From contig JAJFGO010000121.1 of the NCBI GenBank assembly GCA_021776095.1, positions 1-63,249 on the forward strand: DNA of 63,249 bases. The letters are read 5' to 3'. Of the stretch, positions 16,255-25,452 are shown in pieces. The notes beneath the pieces were generated by a model. The model was not told the origin of the DNA, made no database searches, and worked only from the letters and a program-made list of their open reading frames with translations. The first letter of the stretch is position 1, and each line of letters opens with the position of its first letter. Position numbers and translations under genes: made by a program. Source of the DNA: Kiloniellaceae bacterium (GTDB lineage Bacteria > Pseudomonadota > Alphaproteobacteria > Kiloniellales > J153).

Positions 16255-17360
16255 CGTTTTTTGGCGAAATCAACCTTGACTCAAGGCGATGCCGGCGACG
16301 GCTCGTGGCTCTGAGTTTGCCAGTCTGGCTTGCTTTAGCCAGTTGCGGGATGCAGCCCCCAACCGCGACGCCGAGCCTCGAACCAGCACCCGATGCCCAT
16401 AGCTGGCCTCTGGCGCCGGAACAGGCCCGCTATGCCCTGGCCGGTGTGCTTGTCGGAGAGCGGAATTTTCTGGCGCCGAACCGTCGGACTGCCTCGAAGG
16501 CGCGCTCCGCGCTGAATTGGTTAGTTGGCCTGATTGTCGGCGAGCCGGAATACGTTGAGTTGCGTCGGCCGGTCAGTGGCTTGACCGACGCCACGGGCCG
16601 GGTGCTGGTCGTTGATTCCAGTCACCAAGCCGTCGTGGTATTCGACATGAAAGGCCAACGCCTCCTGCTTTGGCGCAGCGTTGATCGCGGTGAGCGGTTC
16701 CAATCGCCGGTGGCCATCGCGGCGGACGGGGCCGGCGGATACTTGGTCACGGATTCGGAGTTGGGCGAGGTGTTCCGGCTAACCGCAGACGGCACGCCGC
16801 AGGGACGCTTCGGCAAGCGAATCCTGACGCGGCCCACCGGCATTGCCCGCGATAACCAATCCGGCCTGGTTTACGTCGCGGACACGGCGCGGCACGACAT
16901 CAAGGTTTTCGATCCAAATGGAGCTCTGGTTGACATCCTGGGCGGCAAGGGCGAAGCCCCGGGATCCTTCAACACGCCGACGCACCTGCTGTTTCATGGC
17001 GGTCAACTTTACGTGGTCGATACGCTGAACTTCCGGGTTCAGATATTCGACCGAAACGGCGACGGTCGCCTATCCTTCGGCGGGCTTGGCCTATTCGTCG
17101 GCAACATGACACGGCCCAAGGGCGTGGCGGTTGGCGGGGACGAGCGCATCTATGTAGTCGAGTCGTACTACGACTATCTGCTCGTCTTCGATGCCGCCGG
17201 GCAACTGCTTCTGCCCATCGGCGGGACTGGCCAGAATGTGGGAGAGTTCTATCTGCCCGCCGGTGTTTGGACCGATGCGGAGAATCGGGTCTATGTCGCG
17301 GACATGTTCAATGGGCGGGTCGTCGTGTTCAAAGAATTGACTGGCGTGCAGGGTATATAA
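16251..17360 (+). CDS. NHL-repeat beta-propeller lipoprotein (paralog)
   Basis: The 369-residue protein has a signal with lipobox LASC and about six NHL blades (for example RPTGIARDNQSGLVYVADTA and RPKGVAVGGDERIYVVES). It resembles 6064-7218 in layout. It sits 3 nt upstream of the 11-heme cytochrome, which supports a cytochrome-partner role for these lipoproteins. Confidence 0.84.
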   Translation: MTFFGEINLDSRRCRRRLVALSLPVWLALASCGMQPPTATPSLEPAPDAHSWPLAPEQARYALAGVLVGERNFLAPNRRTASKARSALNWLVGLIVGEPEYVELRRPVSGLTDATGRVLVVDSSHQAVVVFDMKGQRLLLWRSVDRGERFQSPVAIAADGAGGYLVTDSELGEVFRLTADGTPQGRFGKRILTRPTGIARDNQSGLVYVADTARHDIKVFDPNGALVDILGGKGEAPGSFNTPTHLLFHGGQLYVVDTLNFRVQIFDRNGDGRLSFGGLGLFVGNMTRPKGVAVGGDERIYVVESYYDYLLVFDAAGQLLLPIGGTGQNVGEFYLPAGVWTDAENRVYVADMFNGRVVVFKELTGVQGI

Positions 17361-17363
17361 ACT

Positions 17364-19775
17364 ATGCGCCTTACCCCGCGATCGCATATCCCGTTTATCT
17401 GCATGGCGCTTGCTGCCTTCGGAATAGTCCTTATTTCCGGGGGAATCCCTGGGCGCGCCGAGCGGATATCGGATATCCGCAATACCAAGCACAATTTTTC
17501 CGCCACTGTCGTTGGCCCAGGGACCGTCCGCGCGGCCAGCGAGTCGCAAGTCTGCGTTTTCTGCCATACGCCGCACCATGCGGAGCAGGCCGCCCCGGTC
17601 CCCTTGTGGAACCGGAAGCTCTCGGGCGCCACCTATACGCCTTATACGTCCAGTTCCATGGATGCGATCGGTCTCGGGCAGCCGGGGGGCAGCAGCAAGC
17701 TGTGCCTGTCGTGCCATGACGGTACGATCGCCATCGGGTCCGTCAATGTCTTGAATGGTGCCTTCACGGACCAGAATCCTGCGACGCCAGACATCGTCGT
17801 GCTCGGAACCGCGCCTGACGGCACCATTCCGGAAGGACAAGGCGCCACAACCGGGTTCACAAGAAGGCTAGGCACGGACCTGACCAACGACCATCCGGTT
17901 TCCTTCACCTACGATAACAGCCTGGCCCTAGTCGACGGGGAATTGAGCGAACCCGGAGTGGCACCCCAAATAGGCAACCGAATTCCAGGCGTCCGCCCAG
18001 TGTTGCCGCTGGAAGACGACCAGCTGCAGTGCACCTCATGCCACGATCCGCACATTCGTGATTCTGTCGAGCCCGATATCAAATTTCTCCGCCTGCACCG
18101 TTTCCAACAAGCTGAGGCGATCTCCGGAAACTTCGACCAGACGCGGGACATCATCTGCCTGGGCTGTCATGAAAAGGAGGGCTGGACTGCCTCGGCCCAC
18201 GCCAACAGCGTCGTGGCCAACGAAACATATACCGCGGCGGCATCCAATCTTCGTGAATTCCCGCAAAACATGCAGGTTTGGCGTGCCGCGTGCCTAAACT
18301 GCCACGACGCCCATACGGTTCAAGGCGCCCAGCGACTGCTGCGCGAGGCGACCAACAGCATTTCTGTACCCAAGACCGGCGGTAGTTCCGCGCTCGAGGA
18401 GAACTGCTATCAGTGCCATTCCGCGAGCGGCGCGGTTCTCAATGGCCAAGGTAGCGCGAGCTTTGAGGTGCCTGACATAAAGTCCGATTTCACCAGCTTG
18501 CGTCACATGCCGATCGCGGTACAGCCGGAGGTGCACGATATTGGCACCGGAGGATTGGCGCAGCCCGGCAAGGATCACTTAGAATCTCAGTCTCTTCTTG
18601 GCCAAGGCGCGCCGACCAATCGACATGTCGAATGCACCGACTGCCATAACCCGCACCGGGTGATCAAGAATCGCCGTTTTAACGATTCACCCGCCGTGCC
18701 GGACGTGGCGGGGACCCATGTCCACGAAGCCGGTTCCCTGCATACAAATATCGCTTCGGGCGTTCTGAGAGGGAGTTGGGGGGTTGAGCCGGTCTATGGG
18801 TCGAGCGCCTTTCTGACCACGCCGACCGGTTTTCAGGTTAAGCGCGGCAACCCGCCGGTTGGCGCTAGCACCAGCGAAACATCCCCGTGGGTCACCCGTG
18901 AATATCAGATCTGCTTGAAGTGTCACTCCACCTACGGTTTCTCGGTCCCACCTGATCTGACCGGCACCAACGGGGGGACGCCGTTCAATACGAACGGTTT
19001 AACCCGCTACACGGATCAAGCCATGGAATTCCAGGCACCGCTGACCGACAGGGGCGAGAGCACGGGCGACCACCGGTCCTGGCATCCGGTTATCGGCTCC
19101 ACGGAACGCACCACCGGGTTGCGCAATGCGGACGCCAATCACTGGCTGTCGCCTTGGAACAACCCGAGCTTCATCGGTTCCCAAACAATGTATTGCGGAG
19201 ACTGTCATGGGTCGGAAACCGCGCCAGGGACCGTCGTGCCGTCCGGCGGCGAGAACGGCCAGAGCTGGGGGCCGCATGGCTCCAATTCTAACTTTATTCT
19301 GAAGGGGCAGTGGAACGATCAAACCGGCGAGCCGGGCACCCAGGACCATTTATGCTTCAAGTGTCATTCCTTCACCCGGTACGCGACCAAAGACGGCGAG
19401 GGTATTCCGAGCGGTTTCGGCGGAGAGAAAGACTCCAACCTGCACGCGTTTCACGCCGACAAGATCGAGCGACTGCGCTGCACTTGGTGTCATGTCGCTG
19501 TGCCGCACGGCTGGAAAAACAAGGGATTCCTCGTGAATCTCAATGACGTGGGCGCCGAAGCCGGCTCGCCGACGGGGACTCAGGTTCGCAACAACACCAC
19601 CGCGGTTTTCACCGCTGAGCCCTATTACCTCGGTGCCACGCTCAAGGTCCGCACCTTTGCCACTAGCGGCAATTGGCAGGCGGCCGACTGCGGTTCGTCT
19701 GGGCCGCCCGGCAATGGCCAATCGGGCCGCGACTGGATGCGCGACAGCAACGAGAATTGTGATTTTCGGCCGTGA
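17364..19775 (+). CDS. Secreted 11-heme cytochrome c
   Basis: The 803-residue protein has a Sec signal peptide and eleven CxxCH sites: CVFCH, CLSCH, CTSCH, CLGCH, CLNCH, CYQCH, CTDCH, CLKCH, CGDCH, CFKCH and CTWCH. Its first third repeats the tetraheme plan (CVFCHTPH, PLWN, LSCHDG, GTDLTNDHP, CHDPH), so it looks like a tetraheme module extended by seven more hemes. Many CHDPH-like second histidines suggest bis-His ligation. It is probably periplasmic or surface-exposed, and is translationally coupled (GTGA) to the System II maturation genes. Confidence 0.88.
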   Translation: MRLTPRSHIPFICMALAAFGIVLISGGIPGRAERISDIRNTKHNFSATVVGPGTVRAASESQVCVFCHTPHHAEQAAPVPLWNRKLSGATYTPYTSSSMDAIGLGQPGGSSKLCLSCHDGTIAIGSVNVLNGAFTDQNPATPDIVVLGTAPDGTIPEGQGATTGFTRRLGTDLTNDHPVSFTYDNSLALVDGELSEPGVAPQIGNRIPGVRPVLPLEDDQLQCTSCHDPHIRDSVEPDIKFLRLHRFQQAEAISGNFDQTRDIICLGCHEKEGWTASAHANSVVANETYTAAASNLREFPQNMQVWRAACLNCHDAHTVQGAQRLLREATNSISVPKTGGSSALEENCYQCHSASGAVLNGQGSASFEVPDIKSDFTSLRHMPIAVQPEVHDIGTGGLAQPGKDHLESQSLLGQGAPTNRHVECTDCHNPHRVIKNRRFNDSPAVPDVAGTHVHEAGSLHTNIASGVLRGSWGVEPVYGSSAFLTTPTGFQVKRGNPPVGASTSETSPWVTREYQICLKCHSTYGFSVPPDLTGTNGGTPFNTNGLTRYTDQAMEFQAPLTDRGESTGDHRSWHPVIGSTERTTGLRNADANHWLSPWNNPSFIGSQTMYCGDCHGSETAPGTVVPSGGENGQSWGPHGSNSNFILKGQWNDQTGEPGTQDHLCFKCHSFTRYATKDGEGIPSGFGGEKDSNLHAFHADKIERLRCTWCHVAVPHGWKNKGFLVNLNDVGAEAGSPTGTQVRNNTTAVFTAEPYYLGATLKVRTFATSGNWQAADCGSSGPPGNGQSGRDWMRDSNENCDFRP

Positions 19776-20821
19776 AACAGATGTCTCATAGCCTCATATG
19801 CAAACTGGCGTCCCTGCGGGTGACACTAACTTGTATCGGCGTTGCGGTCGCCGTGGCGCTGTTCGGCAGTGATGGCGACACTTGGCCGGTCGGCGCGATG
19901 ATCGCGCTGCCATTCGGCGCGCTCTGCGTCAATCTTTTGGCGGCTCTGACGACCAACGTTACTCTGCGCGCTAGTGCCGGATTGCTCGGCTTTCATCTGG
20001 CGTTGGCAACGCTTGCCCTCTTGGCCGCAGCCGACCGCTTGACCGGTCTGGCCGGCCACGTCGAGGTAACTGAGGGGGTCGGCTTCGATCCCAGCTTGGT
20101 CGAGGGCGATATCGGGCCATTCCATCCCTGGAAACTTGATAGCGTTCGTTTCGTTCAAGGTGGCTTCGAGATCGACTACGACCCCGGCATGAAACGGCGC
20201 GATACCGTCAGCAAGGTATATCTACCGGGCGATGGTCAGGCGTCGCGCAGCCTGGACGTCGGCGACGACATGCCCTTGGTGATCGGTGGCTACCGTTTTT
20301 ATACCTCGTTCAACAAGGGATTTGCGCCGCTAGTGACCTTCACCGACGGGGCCGGGGCGGCGCATACTGGGGCGATTCACCTGCCGTCGTATCCGCTCAA
20401 TTATTTCAAGCAAGGAAACGACTGGACTATTCCGGGCACGCGAAAAGCGGTCAAGGTTTGGCTGCACCTACCGGACGAGGTCTACGATGAGGAAGGGGCT
20501 TGGCGCTTCCGCAAGCCGGACAACGCTAGCTTGGTCGTAATAGCGGAGGGCGCGCGGCGGGAACTGCGGCCCGGAGAGACGATTTCGCTCAGCGGTGGGC
20601 ACCTGCGTTACGAAGAGTTGCGAAGCTGGATGGGCTACACGATCGCCTACAATACCTTGGTGCCCTGGATGCTTGCGACTGTGGTCATCGCGATTCTATG
20701 CCTGGCGTGGCATGTCGCCGGCAAGTTCCAGGCTACATCTTGGGACGGGGCGGTCCGGGCGCGGCCATCGCAAACGGGCACCGACGCGAATGCAGAAAGG
20801 AGATGCGCCTATGTTCGCTGA
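19772..20821 (+). CDS. resB: ResB-like System II cytochrome c biogenesis protein
   Basis: The ~349-residue membrane protein has three hydrophobic segments near the N-terminus, a long periplasmic domain (GFEIDYDPGMKRRDTVSKV, PLVIGGYRFYTS) and a C-terminal transmembrane helix (LVPWMLATVVIAILCLAW), the ResB/Ccs1 layout. In System II, ResB and CcsA form the heme lyase that attaches haem to CxxCH. The GTG at 19772 overlaps the preceding stop. Alphaproteobacteria normally use System I (Ccm), so this set looks imported. Confidence 0.82.
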   Translation: MKQMSHSLICKLASLRVTLTCIGVAVAVALFGSDGDTWPVGAMIALPFGALCVNLLAALTTNVTLRASAGLLGFHLALATLALLAAADRLTGLAGHVEVTEGVGFDPSLVEGDIGPFHPWKLDSVRFVQGGFEIDYDPGMKRRDTVSKVYLPGDGQASRSLDVGDDMPLVIGGYRFYTSFNKGFAPLVTFTDGAGAAHTGAIHLPSYPLNYFKQGNDWTIPGTRKAVKVWLHLPDEVYDEEGAWRFRKPDNASLVVIAEGARRELRPGETISLSGGHLRYEELRSWMGYTIAYNTLVPWMLATVVIAILCLAWHVAGKFQATSWDGAVRARPSQTGTDANAERRCAYVR

Positions 20822-21614
20822 TGGTGCCTGGCTGCCCATCTCCCTGGCGCTCTATTTGGCCGCAGCGCTGGCCGCTGCCATTACCGCCGCGCGAAACGGT
20901 ACGTTCCAGATGACGATCATGCTGCTCGCGGTCGCCCTCACGACCCACAGCGTCGCCATATCTCTACGCTGGCACCGCCTTGATCACGGGCCGTATGTCG
21001 ACATGTTCGAAGTCTTGTCCAGTAATATCTGGAGTCTGCATCTCGCCGTTCTAATCGGCTGCCTGGCGATTCCCCGTATCAAAGCCAGCCTGGCGACAGT
21101 CCTGCCGGTCCTTCAGGTGCTCGTCGTTTGGCTACTCTTCGTGCCGGAGCGAGACACCCTGGCACCCATCACTTACGGCACGGTCTGGCTTCCGGTTCAC
21201 GTTACTCTTGGCAAAATCTTTCTGGGCTGTGCGGTTCTGGCCGTCGGGCTCAGTTTGGTGGTACTGGTGCGGCACAGCGGCCTCGGCGCGTTTGGCGCCT
21301 TGCCTGAAAACCGAGCCCTGGACGAGCTTGCCTACCGATTTATCCTGATCGCTTTCATCTTCGAGACCCTTATGCTGGTTGCCGGCGCGATCTGGGCCCA
21401 GGATGCCTGGGGCCGCTATTGGGCCTGGGATCCTTTGGAGACCTGGGCATTCGTGACTTGGCTTTCGGTCGCGGCCTACCTGCATTTCCGTGCCATGCGG
21501 CGGCCCGCGCCGGCCCTAAACGCCGTCTTTGTCCTTGGTATCTTTGTCGTGGCGTTTTCGACCTTTTTCGGGATGCCGTTCGTCTCGACGGCACCGCATA
21601 AGGGGGCGATATGA
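20811..21614 (+). CDS. ccsA: CcsA/ResC System II heme lyase subunit
   Basis: The 267-residue polytopic protein has a WWD-type heme-handling motif (WGRYWAWDPLETWAFVTWL) and conserved histidines, as expected for CcsA/ResC. The ATG at 20811 follows an AAGGAG ribosome site and overlaps the end of resB by 11 nt. It ends with an ATGA overlap into the thioredoxin-like gene. Together with ResB it should export and attach haem. Confidence 0.88.
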   Translation: MFADGAWLPISLALYLAAALAAAITAARNGTFQMTIMLLAVALTTHSVAISLRWHRLDHGPYVDMFEVLSSNIWSLHLAVLIGCLAIPRIKASLATVLPVLQVLVVWLLFVPERDTLAPITYGTVWLPVHVTLGKIFLGCAVLAVGLSLVVLVRHSGLGAFGALPENRALDELAYRFILIAFIFETLMLVAGAIWAQDAWGRYWAWDPLETWAFVTWLSVAAYLHFRAMRRPAPALNAVFVLGIFVVAFSTFFGMPFVSTAPHKGAI

Positions 21615-22654
21615 CTGCAGGCAATAGGTGCCGCCGCAATGTCCTAGCCCTTACCGTGCCGATCGTGGCCGTGGTCGTGGTTGTATTTGGCTTCGCGCTA
21701 GACCGCTGGGTGATCGACAGCGGGATCGAGATCGCGCCGGAGCCGGCAGCATTATTCCCGTCGGCCCCCATCATGGACCCGGCCCGTCAATCCGATCTCG
21801 ACGGCGCCCATTTCGATGCCTTGTTTGCACAAGGAATCGCCGGGTTGCGCGCGGGCAAACCCGGCCAGGCAGCCGCCGCTTTCGAGGCGGCACGGCGCTT
21901 GGGCCCAAAGGTACCGGCGCTTTACGTAAATCTGGGCTTCGCCCGCCTCGCACTCGGGCAAGTCGACGCGGCTGTAGAGTCCTTTGAGACATCCATCAAC
22001 CTCCGGCCGGCTCAAGCCAATGCCTATTTCGGCTTGGCCGAGGCCCGGGAGCAGCAGGGTGATATGGAAGCGGCGCTGGGCGCCATGCGGACGTTCGTGC
22101 ACCTTGCGTCCGAGGACGATCGCTTTCGGCGCCGTGCTTTGTCCGCGATTTGGGAATGGGAGGCGGCCTTAGGCCGACGACCGTCCAACGGCACTGATGC
22201 GGCGCAAACCGAAACCAACGAATACGCGCAGGCCAAGGGGTCTGATCTTCTGACGGCTGAATTAGGTCGCCTCGATGGCGGTTCGGGTACGCTGGCGCAC
22301 TTTCGCGGCAAGACGCTTGTCCTGAACGTCTGGGCGACTTGGTGCGCGCCTTGCCGGGTCGAACTACCCAGTCTTCAACGTCTCAGCGAAAAGCTTAATC
22401 CCGAACAGTATGCCGTCGTCGGACTGAGTACAGACGAGGACCCCGATTTCGTGCGCGAGTTTTTGCGCGAAGTAGGCGTAGCTTATCCCAACTACCTTGA
22501 CCCGGGCCGTGATGTCGCATTCGGGATCTTAAAGATAGAGAGCTACCCGCAGACCCTGTTAATACGCCCGGACGGATCGATCGCGCAAAGGATCGTGGGG
22601 GCGCGGGCCTGGGACGAGCCGGAGATGGTTGCCAATATCGAAAGTGTCCGGTGA
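21611..22654 (+). CDS. TPR-thioredoxin (TlpA/ResA-like) apocytochrome thiol reductase
   Basis: The 347-residue protein has an N-terminal membrane anchor, two or three TPR units (residues ~70-170: PALYVNLGFARLALGQVDAA and QANAYFGLAEAREQQGD) and a C-terminal thioredoxin fold with WCAPC at 244-248 and the cis-Pro motif YPQT. ResA/TlpA proteins reduce the CxxCH disulfides before haem attachment. The TPR fusion is unusual but fits docking to large cytochromes. It is the third gene of the System II set. Confidence 0.85.
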   Translation: MTAGNRCRRNVLALTVPIVAVVVVVFGFALDRWVIDSGIEIAPEPAALFPSAPIMDPARQSDLDGAHFDALFAQGIAGLRAGKPGQAAAAFEAARRLGPKVPALYVNLGFARLALGQVDAAVESFETSINLRPAQANAYFGLAEAREQQGDMEAALGAMRTFVHLASEDDRFRRRALSAIWEWEAALGRRPSNGTDAAQTETNEYAQAKGSDLLTAELGRLDGGSGTLAHFRGKTLVLNVWATWCAPCRVELPSLQRLSEKLNPEQYAVVGLSTDEDPDFVREFLREVGVAYPNYLDPGRDVAFGILKIESYPQTLLIRPDGSIAQRIVGARAWDEPEMVANIESVR

Positions 22655-22666
22655 TCGAGGGGGGCC

Positions 22667-23098
22667 TTGTGGATTAAGAACGTCAATAGTATCATACCTT
22701 TAACAAATAAAATAACACGATTGCGAATGCTGCGGATGCCGACACTTTCACGATGCCGGACAATAGCACCGGACTTGAAATCACGATGGCGCGTTGTTGT
22801 CGCGGTATCGGCCGCCTGTTTTGGGCTGGCGCTGCTCCCGGGTGGAAGCCGTGCCGCCGATGTTTTTGCCGGGCAAAAAACTTACCAAGCCCACTGCGTG
22901 CGATGCCACGGCGACGAGGGCAGGCCGGTGCTGCCGGATGTACCGGACTTCTACCAAGGCGAAGGCTTGAGTGCATCCGACGGTTCCCTAGTTCGCAGCA
23001 TCAAGGCCGGCGGCAATCTCATGCCGTCCTTCAATCGTATCATCAAGGATCGGGATATCTTAAATGCTCTGGCTTATATCCGCACCTTGCAGCGCTAA
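22667..23098 (+). CDS. Small monoheme class I cytochrome c
   Basis: The ~143-residue product has a signal peptide (VSAACFGLALLPGGSRA) and one CVRCH site, with LMPSFN supplying a probable Met ligand. The TTG at 22667 lies just after a strong GAGGGG ribosome site; an ATG at 22727 would also give a signal peptide. It could act as a soluble electron carrier. Confidence 0.75.
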   Translation: MWIKNVNSIIPLTNKITRLRMLRMPTLSRCRTIAPDLKSRWRVVVAVSAACFGLALLPGGSRAADVFAGQKTYQAHCVRCHGDEGRPVLPDVPDFYQGEGLSASDGSLVRSIKAGGNLMPSFNRIIKDRDILNALAYIRTLQR

Positions 23099-24194
23099 GC
23101 GACGGCGTCGTGAGCGCTCTGGGCGCGGCCTCTTCATGGCCGCATGTCTCGCACTCGGCGTTCTCACGATTGCGATGTCCTGGCCAAGCCTTGCGCAGGA
23201 GTTGAAGCCGCCGGCTGAGAAGATGGTTAGTTTCCAGGTCGGCCGGAATGTTTATGTGCGTTCGCTTGCCCTCGATCCAAGTCGGGGATCGCTTTGGGTC
23301 GGCACCTCTGTCGGTGTGCTCGAAATCGACACTGCGACGCAGGAGGTCAAGCAAACCTTCACACGGGATCACGGCTTGGCCAGCGAGTATGTCTTCGCGA
23401 TCGGTGTCGCTCCCAATGGCGACGTGTGGTTCGGCACCAACGCGGGCGGCGTATCCCGGTACCGCGATGGACAATGGAAGACGTATTTTCCGATGCATGG
23501 ATTGGCGGACTACTGGGTCTATGCCTTCGCTTTTCCCGCCGACGGCACTGTTTGGATTGGAACTTGGGATGGCGCCAGCCATTTCGACCCAAGCGTCGAG
23601 CGCTTCACGAATTACCGGGAAGAGTTGATCAACATCTGGGTCTATGGGATTGGGATCGACGCGGAGAAGCGCGTTTGGTTCGGGACCGAGGGCGGCGTAT
23701 CCATGTTGAAGGACGGCCAGTGGCGCTCTTGGGACAACGACGACGGTCTCGGCGCGGCGAACACGCAGGACCTGCCGCCTAGCGCCAACACCGGTCTCGG
23801 CACAAAGTCGCGTCATGACCTGGCGGTCGTGGTTGGCAACAGCGAGAGTTACAACCCGAGTTACGTTTTCTCGGTCCAGGTCGACCGTTTGGGCCGTGGT
23901 GTGTGGTTTGGCACCTGGGGCGGCGGGGTGAGCCTGTTCGGCTCCGATGGTACCTGGCGATCCTACAATGCGAACGACGGCCTGGCCGGCAACATCGTCT
24001 ACAGCATCGCCCAGGCAGAGGACGGAACCCTATGGTTCGGCACGAACCGCGGCCTCTCGAGATTCGACGGAAGCAACTGGACGAATTACCAGCACGGGCT
24101 GCCCGCGCCCGATGTCTATGCGATTACGCTCGGTGGCGACGGGAAGGTCTGGGCAGCTACGAAGGGAGCGGTGACGTGGATCGATCCGAACTAA
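23064..24194 (+). CDS. Secreted Reg_prop beta-propeller protein (copy 1)
   Basis: The 376-residue product has a hydrophobic signal region (LALGVLTIAMSWPSLAQ) after a basic stretch and multiple Reg_prop repeats (VWFGTNAGGVSRYRDGQW, LWFGTNRGLSRFDGSNW). This motif is common in the periplasmic sensor of hybrid kinases, but here there is no transmembrane or kinase part. It overlaps the monoheme cytochrome gene by 35 nt; a start at 23136 is also possible. Confidence 0.8.
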   Translation: MLWLISAPCSAKRRRRERSGRGLFMAACLALGVLTIAMSWPSLAQELKPPAEKMVSFQVGRNVYVRSLALDPSRGSLWVGTSVGVLEIDTATQEVKQTFTRDHGLASEYVFAIGVAPNGDVWFGTNAGGVSRYRDGQWKTYFPMHGLADYWVYAFAFPADGTVWIGTWDGASHFDPSVERFTNYREELINIWVYGIGIDAEKRVWFGTEGGVSMLKDGQWRSWDNDDGLGAANTQDLPPSANTGLGTKSRHDLAVVVGNSESYNPSYVFSVQVDRLGRGVWFGTWGGGVSLFGSDGTWRSYNANDGLAGNIVYSIAQAEDGTLWFGTNRGLSRFDGSNWTNYQHGLPAPDVYAITLGGDGKVWAATKGAVTWIDPN

Positions 24195-25396
24195 TGACCT
24201 CCAGGCCTTGGGTAGCCCGCCAGATATTGGTGGTTTCTTTGGTTGCCACGGCGCTGCCTGGGCTTTCTATGGTTAGCAGATCTGAAGCACAGGAGACGCG
24301 GGCCGTGCCTCGAGCCCATCAGGCGATGCCGGCGCTGCCGGAGGCGCCCGGCCCGCTTCGCAGTTCCGTTCAATTCCATGTTGGTCAGCGCAACGTCAAG
24401 GCCTTGCTGGTCGAAACCGGCACGACTTGGATCGGAACCTCCGGCGGACTGGTCCGCTATCAGCCGATCGGCGACAAATACACACACTACGACAACAAAT
24501 CGGGGTTGCTCTCCAACGGCGTCTTTTATGTCAATCGTATTCAGGACAAGATTTGGGTCGGCACCTACGGCGGCGGGCTATCCATTCTCGATGCGCGGAG
24601 TAGCTCGTGGTGGGGATACAACATTCCCAATGGCATGGCCGATGCCTTCGTCTACGATGTTCTAGAGACGCGAAACGGCGACATTTGGATCGCCACATGG
24701 TCCGGTGCGAACCGCATTGTCGGCGGCCGGCTGGACGATATCCGAAACTGGCAAACCTACACGGTGGAGAATACTGCTGGCGGCCTGCCCAATGACTGGG
24801 TCTATGGCCTGGCAGAAGGGAAGAACGGCGAAATTTGGCTTGCGACCGAAGGTGGCCTTGCGCGCTTTATCGACGACCGCTGGACGAATTGGCAGCATGA
24901 CGACGGGCTGGGCGCGCCCTACGAGAAAGTCGCCGAGGATATACAATTTCAGAACGATCCGGCGCAGTTTTCTAGCCACCATGCCCGTCAGAAGGTCGAG
25001 CAAGGTCTTCAGGACATCAAGGTCGCCTACAATCCGAATTATGTAATCGCCCTGCTGGTCGCACCTTCCGGTGAGGTCTGGGCCGGTACCTGGGGTGGCG
25101 GTCTGTCGCGCTTCGACGGGCAGCGCTGGCAGACCTACACGGTCGGCGACGGCCTGCCCGGCAATCATGTCTTTGCCCTGGGTCAGGATCCCGTTGGTGG
25201 CATATGGGCCGGGACCAGCAACGGTTTGGCCAAATTCGATGGCGAAGGGTTCCACACCTATAGGCGGGCCGACGGTCTTTATTCGGACGTTGTGTTTTCA
25301 ATCGCCTTTGGATCAGACGGAAGTGCCTGGATTGGTGGAACCGGCGGGTTGACTTGGTTCCCGCGCGGCCTGGCGGCAGAGGATCCGAAAGGCTAG
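24194..25396 (+). CDS. Secreted Reg_prop beta-propeller protein (copy 2)
   Basis: The 400-residue protein starts in a TAATG overlap with the previous gene. It has a signal peptide and at least six Reg_prop blades (TWIGTSGGLVRYQPIGD, VWAGTWGGGLSRFDGQRW, IWAGTSNGLAKFDGEGF). It is a paralog of 23064-24194. A free-standing secreted propeller could be a sensor accessory or a surface scaffold; which one cannot be told from sequence. Confidence 0.8.
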   Translation: MTSRPWVARQILVVSLVATALPGLSMVSRSEAQETRAVPRAHQAMPALPEAPGPLRSSVQFHVGQRNVKALLVETGTTWIGTSGGLVRYQPIGDKYTHYDNKSGLLSNGVFYVNRIQDKIWVGTYGGGLSILDARSSSWWGYNIPNGMADAFVYDVLETRNGDIWIATWSGANRIVGGRLDDIRNWQTYTVENTAGGLPNDWVYGLAEGKNGEIWLATEGGLARFIDDRWTNWQHDDGLGAPYEKVAEDIQFQNDPAQFSSHHARQKVEQGLQDIKVAYNPNYVIALLVAPSGEVWAGTWGGGLSRFDGQRWQTYTVGDGLPGNHVFALGQDPVGGIWAGTSNGLAKFDGEGFHTYRRADGLYSDVVFSIAFGSDGSAWIGGTGGLTWFPRGLAAEDPKG

Positions 25397-25452
25397 AGAC
25401 CGGCGTCGCTCACTACTTCAGAGGGCAGGGAATACAGTTATCGGAGAAAATC

